DNA of 64,000 nucleotides, taken from Devosia sp. SL43 (GTDB taxonomy: Bacteria; Pseudomonadota; Alphaproteobacteria; Rhizobiales; Devosiaceae). Of this stretch, positions 33,607 through 40,828 are shown one piece after another; position 1 is the first letter of the stretch, and every line of letters begins with the position of its first letter. The notes beneath the pieces are model-generated. The model was given only the letters and a program-made list of their open reading frames with translations. It made no database searches and was not told the origin of the DNA. The stretch lies in the NCBI RefSeq assembly GCF_021729885.1, contig NZ_CP063401.1:1240001-1304000 (forward strand), read 5' to 3'. Made by a program: the position numbers and the translations under genes.

Positions 33607-33854
33607 AAATTCTCTACTTCGCCTGGCTGCGCGAACGTCTCAATCGCGGCGAAGAGGAGGTCTCGCCCCCATCCGAGGTCGCCACCGTAGCCGACCTGAT
33701 CGACTGGCTGGCGACCCGAGACGAAGCCTTCGCCCTCGCGGTTGAAAAGCGCGCCCTCATCAAGGCCGCGGTCGACACCAAACTCGTCCCGCACTCGGCG
33801 TCCATCGTCGGGGCCGGCGTGGTCGCCCTCTTCCCGCCCATGACCGGCGGCTGA
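33603..33854 (+). CDS. moaD: Molybdopterin synthase small subunit
   Basis: 83 residues, a ubiquitin-like sulfur carrier ending in the Gly-Gly tail (ALFPPMTGG) that is thiocarboxylated and supplies sulfur for the dithiolene of molybdopterin. Start ATG 33603 overlaps the pgsA stop; the much longer open frame upstream lies inside pgsA and is not coding. Confidence 0.95.
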   Translation: MKILYFAWLRERLNRGEEEVSPPSEVATVADLIDWLATRDEAFALAVEKRALIKAAVDTKLVPHSASIVGAGVVALFPPMTGG

Positions 33855-33855
33855 C

Positions 33856-34302
33856 GTGACTGTCCGCATCCAGACCGAGCGCTTCGACCCCGGCGCCGAA
33901 CTCAACGCGTTCCTCGAGGCCAGCCAGGGCGCCGGCGCCGCCGCGACCTTCACCGGCGTAGTCCGCTCAAAGCCGGACGATCCGATCACGGCGTTAATGC
34001 TTGAATGCTATCCGGAGTTGGCGATCAACCAGCTCACCGCCATCGTCGATCAGGCCACCAGTCGCTTCAGCCTCCTCGCCGCCACGGTCATCCACCGATA
34101 TGGCACGCTTGCACCCGGCGAACCCATCGTCCAGGTCATGACCCTCTCTCCGCACCGCGAAGCAGCGTTCAAGGGCGCCGAGTTCCTGATGGACTACCTC
34201 AAGACCGATGCTCCATTCTGGAAACAGGAAGCGGGTCCAGGAGGTACGCGCTGGGTTGAGGCGACGAGCGGGGACGATAAAGCCAGGGCACGATGGGACT
34301 AA
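33856..34302 (+). CDS. moaE: Molybdopterin synthase catalytic subunit
   Basis: 148 residues starting with GTG 33856, one base after moaD. GAAATFTGVVRS, then LMLECYPELA, IHRYGTLAPGEPIVQVMTLS and the catalytic lysine segment MDYLKTDAPFWKQE match MoaE. With MoaD it converts cyclic pyranopterin monophosphate to molybdopterin. The stop codon directly abuts a family 2 repeat. Confidence 0.96.
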   Translation: MTVRIQTERFDPGAELNAFLEASQGAGAAATFTGVVRSKPDDPITALMLECYPELAINQLTAIVDQATSRFSLLAATVIHRYGTLAPGEPIVQVMTLSPHREAAFKGAEFLMDYLKTDAPFWKQEAGPGGTRWVEATSGDDKARARWD

Positions 34303-34303
34303 C

Positions 34304-34434
34304 GTCACGCCCTCGTGGTTCGAGGCGCTGAAGAAGCGCACCTCACCATGAGGACTACTGAAACTCCGCGACTAGAGTAGCCCTCATGGTGAGGTGCGAG
34401 TTCCTACGAGCCTCGAACCACGAGAGCGTGGCAC
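34304..34434. repeat. Long palindromic intergenic repeat, family 2, copy 2
   Basis: Left part CCTCGTGGTTCGAGGCGCTG with CACCTCACCATGAGG, mirrored by CCTCATGGTGAGGTGCGAG and GCCTCGAACCACGAGAGCG. It is better preserved than 8534-8663 and likewise begins immediately after a stop codon. Confidence 0.85.
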
Positions 34435-34451
34435 CGGGCATTCCCAAAAAA

Positions 34452-34479
34452 CAAAAAAAAGCCGGGCACTTGGCCCGGC
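34452..34479 (-). terminator. Rho-independent terminator of ilvE
   Basis: On the minus strand GCCGGGC, a 5-base loop, GCCCGGC is followed directly by eight T residues (plus-strand A-run 34453-34460). It lies 22 bases past the ilvE stop. Confidence 0.85.
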
Positions 34480-34500
34480 TTCTTCACAATCTGATTCCGC

Positions 34501-35391
34501 TCATTCCGCCGCGGCGCGCTTGGGCTGTACTTCCGCCGCATAAGCATCGATCAGCGTCCTGCAGCCCTCTGCCGGCTTGAACTTGTACTCGCCGATCTCA
34601 CTGACCGGCGTTACTTCGGCTGCAGTGCCCGTCAGGAAACACTCGTCGAAATCAGCCAGCTCTTCCGGCATCATGTGACGCTCGGTCACCGTAAAGCCGT
34701 TGCGCTTGGCCAGTTCGATCAGCGTCTGCCTTGTGATGCCGTTGAGGAAGCAATCGGGCTTGGGCGTAACGATGTCCTTGCCCTTGATGAAGAACGCATT
34801 GGCGCCGGTGGCCTCCGCGACATAGCCGCGATAGTCCAGCATCATCGAGTCGGCATAGCCATTGGCCATGGCCGCATCCTTGCTCAGCGTGCAGATCATG
34901 TAGAGGCCCGCAGCCTTGGCCGAGGACGGAATCGTCTCCGGCGACGGGCGCTTCCACTTGCTCCACTCCAGGCGAATGCCCTTGAGCTTTTCCTCGACCG
35001 AGAAATAGCTCGGCCACACCCAGGCAGCGATGGCCAGGTGAACGGTGTTGTTGCGCGCCGGAACGCTCAGCTCTTCCGACCCGCGCCAGGCCACGGGACG
35101 CACATAGGCATCGACCAGGCCGTTCTTGGCCAGCACTTCGCGCTTTGCTTCCTCGATCTGCTCGACCGACCACGGAATGGTAAAGTCCAGCGTCTTGCCC
35201 GAACGGATCAGCCGCTCGGTATGCTCGCGCGACTTGAATATCTCGCCGCCATAGGCGCGCTCGCCCTCGAACACCGAGCTGGCATAGTGCAGCCCATGCG
35301 TGAGCACGTGAATCTTCGCGTCTTTCCACGGTTTGAATTCGCCATCAAACCAGATCCAGCCTTCGCGCTGGTCCATGGGCACGCCTGCCAT
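34501..35391 (-). CDS. ilvE: Branched-chain amino-acid aminotransferase
   Basis: 296 residues from ATG 35391 (MAGVPMDQREGWIWFDGEFK), preceded by GAGAGGATC. It transfers the amino group to make or break down Leu, Ile and Val. Fold-type IV signatures: VLTHGLHYASSVFEGERAYG, the PLP lysine region (YVRPVAWRG, SSAKAAGLYM), EATGANAFFIKG and NGITRQTLIELAK. The open frame extends upstream through intergenic DNA into the opposite MarR gene, but that extension lacks any family similarity. Confidence 0.96.
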   Translation of the reverse strand: MAGVPMDQREGWIWFDGEFKPWKDAKIHVLTHGLHYASSVFEGERAYGGEIFKSREHTERLIRSGKTLDFTIPWSVEQIEEAKREVLAKNGLVDAYVRPVAWRGSEELSVPARNNTVHLAIAAWVWPSYFSVEEKLKGIRLEWSKWKRPSPETIPSSAKAAGLYMICTLSKDAAMANGYADSMMLDYRGYVAEATGANAFFIKGKDIVTPKPDCFLNGITRQTLIELAKRNGFTVTERHMMPEELADFDECFLTGTAAEVTPVSEIGEYKFKPAEGCRTLIDAYAAEVQPKRAAAE

Positions 35392-35526
35392 GATCCTCTC
35401 CCGCATCTTTCGTGAAGGGCGCCGTTTTCGGTCGCCCGTTTTGGCGCAATCATGCCCCAGGCCCAAGCCCTTGGCAAACCACAAAGGCTGGGGGATAAGA
35501 CGTGAAGGCGTCCTGATGGGAAGACA

Positions 35527-36045
35527 ATGGCAGTAACCCAAAAAAATGTCAACATAGCTGACATAAATTCTCCGCCGCCTGGCGGTGGAACGCTGCCCCT
35601 CGACATCATGGGCCTGTTCTTTTTCGCCTATCGCGATTTCACCGGCGATGCCGATGCTTTGCTCGAACGCCAGGGCTTTGGCCGTGCCCATCACCGCGTG
35701 CTGTATTTCGTCAATCTGCGGCCCGGCATGCCCGTGGCCGACTTGCTCGATATCCTCAAGATCACCAAGCAGAGCCTCGCCCGCGTCCTTCGTCAGCTGA
35801 TCGACAACGGCTATGTCGAACAGAAGACTGGCCACTCCGACCGCCGCCAGCGCCTGCTTTTCGCCACCGACAAGGGCAAGCAGTTCTTTGGCACCCTCTC
35901 GACCAGCCAGGCCAGCCGCATCGAGGCCGCCATCGCCAGCCTGCCCCCCGACTCGCGTCGCGTCGTCACCCGCTTCCTTGTCGGCATGGTCGAACCCGGC
36001 GACCGCACGGTCCTCGATCGACTCAATTTGACCACGGGTCTCTAG
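35527..36045 (+). CDS. MarR-family regulator divergent from ilvE
   Basis: 172 residues. The winged helix (RVLYFVNLRPGMPVADLLDI, LKITKQSLARVLRQLIDNGY, VEQKTGHSDRRQRLLFATDK) is a clear MarR domain. ATG 35527 has a weak GGGAAG site; a palindrome at 35547-35563 lies inside the first codons, so translation may really start at ATG 35608 (MGLFFFAYRDFTG). It converges on the Lrp gene with a 4-bp overlap. Confidence 0.9.
   Translation: MAVTQKNVNIADINSPPPGGGTLPLDIMGLFFFAYRDFTGDADALLERQGFGRAHHRVLYFVNLRPGMPVADLLDILKITKQSLARVLRQLIDNGYVEQKTGHSDRRQRLLFATDKGKQFFGTLSTSQASRIEAAIASLPPDSRRVVTRFLVGMVEPGDRTVLDRLNLTTGL
35547..35563. promoter_or_regulatory. Candidate MarR operator
   Basis: TGTCA-ACATAGC-TGACA is a palindrome with 5-bp arms in the ilvE/MarR divergent region, a typical length for a MarR dimer site. 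If it is the operator, the regulator probably starts at ATG 35608. Confidence 0.4.
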
Positions 36046-36506
36046 ACAGGCAGCCCGGTCCTGGCCTTCACCGTGCGAATACTCATATTGGAGTGAATGC
36101 GCGCGACCCCCGGCAACCGCGCGCTGAGCCGTCGATGCAACCGCTCGAAATCCTCGTGATCCTGGCAGACCACCCGCAGAATATAGTCCGATTGCCCGGC
36201 CATCAGGTGGCATTCCAGCACTTCAGGGATATCGCGTACCGCCGCCTCAAACGCCTCGAGCGCCGTTTCGCTCTGGCTGATCAAACCAACCTCGATAAAG
36301 AACTGCATCGAATAGCCGAGCTGCCGTGCACTGAGCACCGCGCGGTATCCCTCGATCAGCCCCTGCTCCTCCAGCGCCTTCAGCCGCCGATGGCAGGCCG
36401 AGGCGGAGAGCCCGACCGCATCGCCCAGAACCTGCACGCTCTTGCGGCTGTCATCCTGCAATATCCGCAGCAGTTTGCGATCCACCGCGTCGATCTGCAA
36501 CTCCAT
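36042..36506 (-). CDS. Lrp/AsnC-family regulator divergent from alanine dehydrogenase
   Basis: 154 residues. Helix-turn-helix IDAVDRKLLRILQDDSRKSV, VLGDAVGLSASACHRRLKAL, then the RAM domain (FFIEVGLISQSE, IPEVLECHLMAGQSDYILRV, IHSNMSIRTVKARTGLPV). Regulators of this kind next to ald (AldR, BkdR or PutR-like) activate it in response to alanine or other amino acids. The divergent layout supports this role. Confidence 0.94.
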   Translation of the reverse strand: MELQIDAVDRKLLRILQDDSRKSVQVLGDAVGLSASACHRRLKALEEQGLIEGYRAVLSARQLGYSMQFFIEVGLISQSETALEAFEAAVRDIPEVLECHLMAGQSDYILRVVCQDHEDFERLHRRLSARLPGVARIHSNMSIRTVKARTGLPV

Positions 36507-36539
36507 TGCGAATTCCCCCAGATTTGCTGAACGTCATTC

Positions 36540-36556
36540 GAATTTCATCCGAATTC
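36540..36556. promoter_or_regulatory. Candidate Lrp-type operator upstream of ald
   Basis: GAATT-TCATCCG-AATTC, 5-bp arms around a 7-base AT/GC spacer, between the divergent Lrp gene and ald. The size and place suit an Lrp/AsnC dimer, but the evidence is symmetry only. Confidence 0.3.
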
Positions 36557-36629
36557 ACACAAGCTTTGCAAGCACATTCGATGCCGAACGCGATCTGCTG
36601 AGTGCAGCAAGCATCGGGGAGGATGGAAC

Positions 36630-37745
36630 ATGCTGATCGGCGTACCGAAAGAAATCAAAAATCACGAATATCGGGTCGGCCTCACGCCGGAAAGCGTGGC
36701 GGAGCTGACCCCCCTGGGGCACCGGGTCATGGTCGAGACCCAGGCCGGATCCGGTATCGGCGATAGCGATAACGACTACCGCGAAGCCGGCGCCGAGATC
36801 GCCAACGATGCCCGCGTCGTCTTCGATGCTGCTGACATGATCGTCAAGGTCAAGGAGCCTCAAGCCGCCGAACGCGACATGCTCCGCCGCGACCAGGTGC
36901 TCTTCACCTATCTCCACCTGGCGCCCGATCCCGACCAAACCCGCGACCTGCTCGCGTCCGGCGCTACCTGCATTGCCTACGAGACCGTAACCGATGCCTC
37001 CGGCGCCCTGCCGCTGCTCAAACCCATGAGCCAGGTTGCGGGCCGCATGGCCATCCAGGCCGGCGCCACTGCCCTCGAAAAAGCCCATGGCGGCCGCGGC
37101 GTGCTACTCGGCGGCGTACCGGGCGTCCAGCCCGGCAAGGTGGTCATCCTCGGCGGCGGCGTCGTGGGCTTCCATGCTGCCGAAAACGCGGTCGGCCTCC
37201 AGGCCGATGTGACCATCCTGGATCGCAACCCGCATGCGCTCGAACGCCTCGCCAGCCATTTCGGCGCCAAGGCCCGCGTGCTCTATTCCAACAAGGCCTC
37301 CATCGCCGAGCATGTCGCCACTGCCGACCTGGTCATTGGGGCCGTACTGATCCCCGGCGCCTCGGCTCCCAAGCTGGTCACCCGGGCTATGCTGGCAACC
37401 ATGAAGCCCGGCGCCGTGCTCGTCGATGTCGCCATCGACCAAGGCGGCTGCTTCGAGACGTCCCACGCCACCACCCACGCCGAACCAACCTATGTCGTCG
37501 ACGGAATCGTGCATTACTGCGTCGCCAATATGCCCGGCGGCGTGGCGCGTACCTCCACCTACGCCCTCAACAATGCCACCCTGCCCCACGTGACCCGACT
37601 GGCCAATCTCGGCTGGAAAGAGGCGTTGAAGGCCGACCCGCATCTGCGAGCCGGCCTCAATATCTGCAATGGCAAGGTCACTTGCGCACCGGTTGCCGAG
37701 GTCCAGGGCTACGAATTCATCTCGCCCGAAACAGCGCTGGCCTGA
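36630..37745 (+). CDS. ald: Alanine dehydrogenase
   Basis: 371 residues. It oxidatively deaminates L-alanine to pyruvate and ammonia with [23 protein letters not shown] (substrate Arg15), the catalytic His in [18 protein letters not shown], the Rossmann motif [14 protein letters not shown] and the active-site Asp in [14 protein letters not shown] are all present. Full length. Confidence 0.98.
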   Translation: MLIGVPKEIKNHEYRVGLTPESVAELTPLGHRVMVETQAGSGIGDSDNDYREAGAEIANDARVVFDAADMIVKVKEPQAAERDMLRRDQVLFTYLHLAPDPDQTRDLLASGATCIAYETVTDASGALPLLKPMSQVAGRMAIQAGATALEKAHGGRGVLLGGVPGVQPGKVVILGGGVVGFHAAENAVGLQADVTILDRNPHALERLASHFGAKARVLYSNKASIAEHVATADLVIGAVLIPGASAPKLVTRAMLATMKPGAVLVDVAIDQGGCFETSHATTHAEPTYVVDGIVHYCVANMPGGVARTSTYALNNATLPHVTRLANLGWKEALKADPHLRAGLNICNGKVTCAPVAEVQGYEFISPETALA

Positions 37746-37750
37746 GAAAC

Positions 37751-37775
37751 GGCACCCGGTCGCAACCGGGGTGCC
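37751..37775. terminator. Hairpin between convergent ald and collagen-like gene
   Basis: GGCACCCGGT and ACCGGGGTGCC form a stem of about 10 bp with a CGCA loop in the 37-bp gap between two convergent genes, suitable as a shared terminator though without a long T-run. Confidence 0.55.
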
Positions 37776-37782
37776 ATCTCGC

Positions 37783-38643
37783 CTAGTAGACGTAGACGAT
37801 CAGCTGAGCGCCCCTCTTGTTGATGGCAAAGACGCGATCCGGGCCATAGCTGGTGCGGCTCAGCGAAGCGCTGAGCAGTGCATCCGACTGCACGGCCGAG
37901 CGCAGCGCGTTGCCCAGTGCCGATCCCTGGAGTTGCGCTGCAAGCCAGACCTTGACCTCGGGGCAGAGATCGACCCGTTGCACCTGGACGCCGGAAGCCT
38001 GCACCCAGGAGGCATTGGCCTTGGTATTCTGGATCAGGCGAACGACGTCGTTGGCCGAACCGCTATCACACACCGGCACGGTACCACCGCCATTGCCACC
38101 AAAGAGCACACCAGAGATGGTCGGGCCACCGGGCATTCCCGGGTTGCCCGGTGCTCCAGGCGCTCCCGGTGCGCCAGGGTTGCCGGGCGAGCCAGGGTTA
38201 CCCGGCGTTCCGGGCGTTCCGGGCAACACGCCCACGTCCACATCGACCAGACTTGGTCCGCCCACGTTTACACCGACCGTGGCACCACCATTCAGCAGGT
38301 CAACATCGGCATCGAGCAGACCATCGCTGCCACCAACACTCGCCGTCGCTGTCGCAAGTCCGTCACCGACATTCACGTCAGCGCCGAACACACCGTCACC
38401 GGTTCCCACCGTTGCTCCCACCAGCGGATCGCTGCCACCGCCAACGCCGAGATCGACCACGTTACCGTCACCACCACCCAGCCCGAGATTGACCAAACCG
38501 CTGTCGCCGGCAGATCCCTCGTTGATTGAAATGAGTGCGTCTTGCCTCCCTACAATTGAACCAAGCAAACCCTCAGCCTGGACTGGAACAGCTGTGCCAG
38601 CGAGTAGAGCACTGGCGACTACAACAATTAGATTGTTTCGCAT
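37783..38643 (-). CDS. Secreted collagen-like protein
   Basis: 286 residues from ATG 38643 (MRNNLIVVVASALLAGTAVP), preceded by AGGAG; the longer open frame upstream is intergenic. After the signal peptide comes a region of VGGSDG/VNVGDG-like Gly/Asp repeats (about 40-140), then 11 consecutive Gly-x-y triplets rich in Pro (GTPGTPGNPGSPGNPGAPG, then GAPGNPGMPGGP) near 145-180, then a C-terminal domain of about 90 residues with two Cys ending in Val-Tyr-Val-Tyr. The C-terminal part resembles that of the protein at 52615. Probably exported and trimeric if the collagen triplets fold. Confidence 0.8.
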   Translation of the reverse strand: MRNNLIVVVASALLAGTAVPVQAEGLLGSIVGRQDALISINEGSAGDSGLVNLGLGGGDGNVVDLGVGGGSDPLVGATVGTGDGVFGADVNVGDGLATATASVGGSDGLLDADVDLLNGGATVGVNVGGPSLVDVDVGVLPGTPGTPGNPGSPGNPGAPGAPGAPGNPGMPGGPTISGVLFGGNGGGTVPVCDSGSANDVVRLIQNTKANASWVQASGVQVQRVDLCPEVKVWLAAQLQGSALGNALRSAVQSDALLSASLSRTSYGPDRVFAINKRGAQLIVYVY

Positions 38644-38803
38644 TTTACGTCTCCTCATACGACCATGTTTGGTCGCGCGGAGACTAAATATTGAGGGGCG
38701 CAAGTCCGTTTCATCACCATCATTACGATGAAGAACGGCAGGTTGCCGTCGGTGACAGGATTCTAGCCGATTGAACTTCAAATGCAGTGGATATGATCCA
38801 ACA

Positions 38804-38985
38804 AACAAAAAGGGCGCGAAACCGGAGTTTCGCGCCCCCACCGGAGACACCACAAAGGAGCGTCAGCCTCTGCGGCAGTCCACCGATCGATTGGCGCCGC
38901 GGGAGGGACGGGCACCAAATCAACCCCCGGTGGCGCCATCTTCTGACGACCGGGGCTTGCTGCATTAACGACGCTCACCGACAAG
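38804..38985 (-). ncRNA. Candidate small RNA or transcript end with strong terminator
   Basis: On the minus strand a 10-bp stem GGGCGCGAAA with complement TTTCGCGCCC (38812-38837) is followed by T5GTTTG. No gene lies upstream on this strand, so some RNA must need this terminator. The body contains CCGTCCCTCCCGCGGC, whose CCTCCC could pair with ribosome sites. The 5' end is not defined and the start given is a guess. Confidence 0.35.
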
Positions 38986-39095
38986 GGTTCCCGCCTTTGT
39001 CATCTATGATCGAAAGGCTAGCTCGATCGGACAATGTCAGCGCAACGCAAGCATTGTCATGGCCACTGAACCGATGCTGTGGGGTTAGTTTGCTC

Positions 39096-39176
39096 AAAAA
39101 AGCCCCACGCCTTTGCAGGCGCAGGGCCGAGGTAGTCGGTGCAAACGACCTCTGCCGAAGATGAATCTCTTCGGTG
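39096..39176 (-). ncRNA. Candidate structured small RNA, about 80 nt
   Basis: Three consecutive stem-loops on the minus strand: 39155-39174 (7-bp stem CCGAAGA), 39129-39152 (around GTCG/CGAC with outer GAG/CTC) and a 10-bp GC-rich terminator stem at 39102-39127 followed by six T. A promoter-like pair GTGACC (39210-39205) and CTAAAG (39188-39183) with a 16-base spacer predicts a start near 39176, just before the first stem. No open frame fits. Confidence 0.45.
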
Positions 39177-39401
39177 CCACCACTTTAGCGCAATGCGTCA
39201 GACTGGTCACCACCCGCCGGGGTTTCGTGGCCAGGATATACCTCTTTGGGCTGACTGCCTAAACATTAAGCAGAGATAAACATGTCTGCTCACAGAACCG
39301 GCAGGCACCCCTGGTCTTGTATGCAATGAAAGACGTCCCACCGGCCTGTGGTCCGAGCATATTCAAGTTGAATCAACACTTTAAGTGACTTCAACAGACG
39401 C

Positions 39402-39417
39402 TGGCACGTCCTTTGCA
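39402..39417 (+). promoter_or_regulatory. Sigma-54 (RpoN) promoter of urtA
   Basis: TGGCACGTCCTTTGCA has the -24 GG and -12 GC elements in exact register and matches the TGGCAC-N5-TTGCA consensus. It ends 41 bases before the urtA start. Sigma-54 promoters need an enhancer-binding activator, here presumably NtrC; I saw no clear NtrC site upstream. Confidence 0.8.
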
Positions 39418-39458
39418 ATCATCTGGGCGGTGCAAACACACATCTGTCGGAGGAAAAC

Positions 39459-40757
39459 ATGACAGTAGTAAACCGCATGATTGCGGGTCTGGGGCTTGGC
39501 GTGGCTATGACTATGGGCGCAATTGCCGTTCCGGCATTCGCTCAGGACGAGACCATCAAGGTCGGCGTCCTCCACTCGCTGTCGGGCACGATGGCTATCT
39601 CCGAAACCACGCTCAAGGACACCATGCTGTTCCTGATCGAGGAGCAGAACAAGAAGGGCGGCCTCCTGGGCAAGCAGCTTGAGGCTGTTGTGGTCGACCC
39701 TGCCTCCGACTGGCCGCTGTTTGCCGAAAAGGCGCGCGAGCTGATCGAAGTCAACGGCGTCGCCGCCGTGTTCGGCTGCTGGACGTCCTCCTCACGCAAA
39801 TCGGTTCTGCCGGTGTTCGAGGAACTCAACTCGATCCTGTTCTACCCCGTGCAGTATGAGGGCGAAGAATCCCAGCGCAACGTGTTCTACACCGGCGCCG
39901 CTCCCAATCAGCAGGCCATCCCGGCCGTTGACTACCTGATGAACGAAGAAGGCGTCGAGCGTTGGGTCCTGGCCGGCACCGACTATGTCTATCCGCAGAC
40001 CACCAACAAGATCCTTGAGCAGTACCTCATCGACAAGGGTGTTGCCGCGGAAGACATCATGATCAACTACACGCCCTTCGGTCATTCCGATTGGCAGACC
40101 ATCGTCTCCGACATCAAGACCTTCGGCTCGACCGGCAAGAAGACAGCCGTCGTCTCGACCATCAACGGCGACGCCAACGTGCCGTTCTACAAAGAACTCG
40201 CCAACCAGGGCATTGTGGCCGAAGACATCCCGGTCGTGGCCTTCTCGGTCGGTGAAGAAGAGCTCGCTGGCTTCGACACTACTCCTCTGGTCGGTCACCT
40301 CGCGGCCTGGAACTATTTCCAGTCAGTCGAAAGCCCGGAAAACGAAGCCTTCATCGCGTCCTGGCAGACCTTCATGAACGATGCCGAGAAGGTCACCAAC
40401 GACCCGATGGAAGCCACCGTCATCGGCTTCAACCTCTGGGTTCAGGCCGTTGAGAAGGCCGGCACCACCGACACCGACGCCGTTCTCGAAGCCATCATCG
40501 GCCTCGAAACCCCGAACCTGACCGGTGGCATCGCCAAGGTTCTGCCGAACCACCACATCACCAAGCCCGTGCTGATCGGCGAAATCCAGGCCGACGGCCA
40601 GTTCGACGTCGTGTGGGAAACCGAAGCAGAAGTCCCCGGCGATGCCTGGACCGACTTCCTGCCGGAATCGAAGATGCTGGAAGCGGATTGGACGGCTCCA
40701 ATCAACTGCGGCAACTACAACACTGAAACCAAGACCTGCGGCGGCACAGCGATGTAA
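39459..40757 (+). CDS. urtA: Urea ABC transporter, solute-binding protein
   Basis: 432 residues with a signal peptide (MTVVNRMIAGLGLGVAMTMG...AFA) and GGAGGAAAAC before the ATG. KVGVLHSLSGTMAISETTLK, PASDWPLFAEKARELI and FGCWTSSSRKSVLPVFEE followed by LFYPVQYEGEESQRN are typical of UrtA, which binds urea or short-chain amides in the periplasm. First gene of urtABCDE. Confidence 0.97.
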   Translation: MTVVNRMIAGLGLGVAMTMGAIAVPAFAQDETIKVGVLHSLSGTMAISETTLKDTMLFLIEEQNKKGGLLGKQLEAVVVDPASDWPLFAEKARELIEVNGVAAVFGCWTSSSRKSVLPVFEELNSILFYPVQYEGEESQRNVFYTGAAPNQQAIPAVDYLMNEEGVERWVLAGTDYVYPQTTNKILEQYLIDKGVAAEDIMINYTPFGHSDWQTIVSDIKTFGSTGKKTAVVSTINGDANVPFYKELANQGIVAEDIPVVAFSVGEEELAGFDTTPLVGHLAAWNYFQSVESPENEAFIASWQTFMNDAEKVTNDPMEATVIGFNLWVQAVEKAGTTDTDAVLEAIIGLETPNLTGGIAKVLPNHHITKPVLIGEIQADGQFDVVWETEAEVPGDAWTDFLPESKMLEADWTAPINCGNYNTETKTCGGTAM

Positions 40758-40776
40758 TCGCCCTGCCCTCCGAATT

Positions 40777-40802
40777 GGACGAAGGCGCTCGCGCCTTCGT
40801 CC
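40777..40802 (+). other. Intercistronic hairpin between urtA and urtB
   Basis: GGACGAAGGCG, loop CTCG, CGCCTTCGTCC, a perfect 11-bp stem without T-run, 19 bases after the urtA stop. It probably stabilises urtA mRNA or partly terminates, giving excess binding protein. Confidence 0.6.
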
Positions 40803-40828
40803 GACGACCCGACCAAACGCCGAGGCCA

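Larger units (their letters stand above)
38644..39458. other. 815-bp regulatory region between the collagen-like gene and urtA
   Basis: No convincing protein gene. It holds the collagen-like promoter side, two candidate minus-strand small RNAs, each ending in a terminator hairpin with a T-run (38804-38837 and 39096-39127), and a sigma-54 promoter for urtA (39402-39417). Short open frames here lack ribosome sites and host codon use. Confidence 0.5.

Noticed and set aside
37979-38240. CRISPR-like short repeats
   Set aside because: The repeats are the codons of Gly-x-y triplets within the collagen-like gene, without spacers of constant length.
39120-39186. Possible tRNA ending in GCCACCA on the plus strand
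   Set aside because: No T-loop GGTTCRA, no anticodon arm and no acceptor pairing; the stems fit a minus-strand RNA with terminator better.
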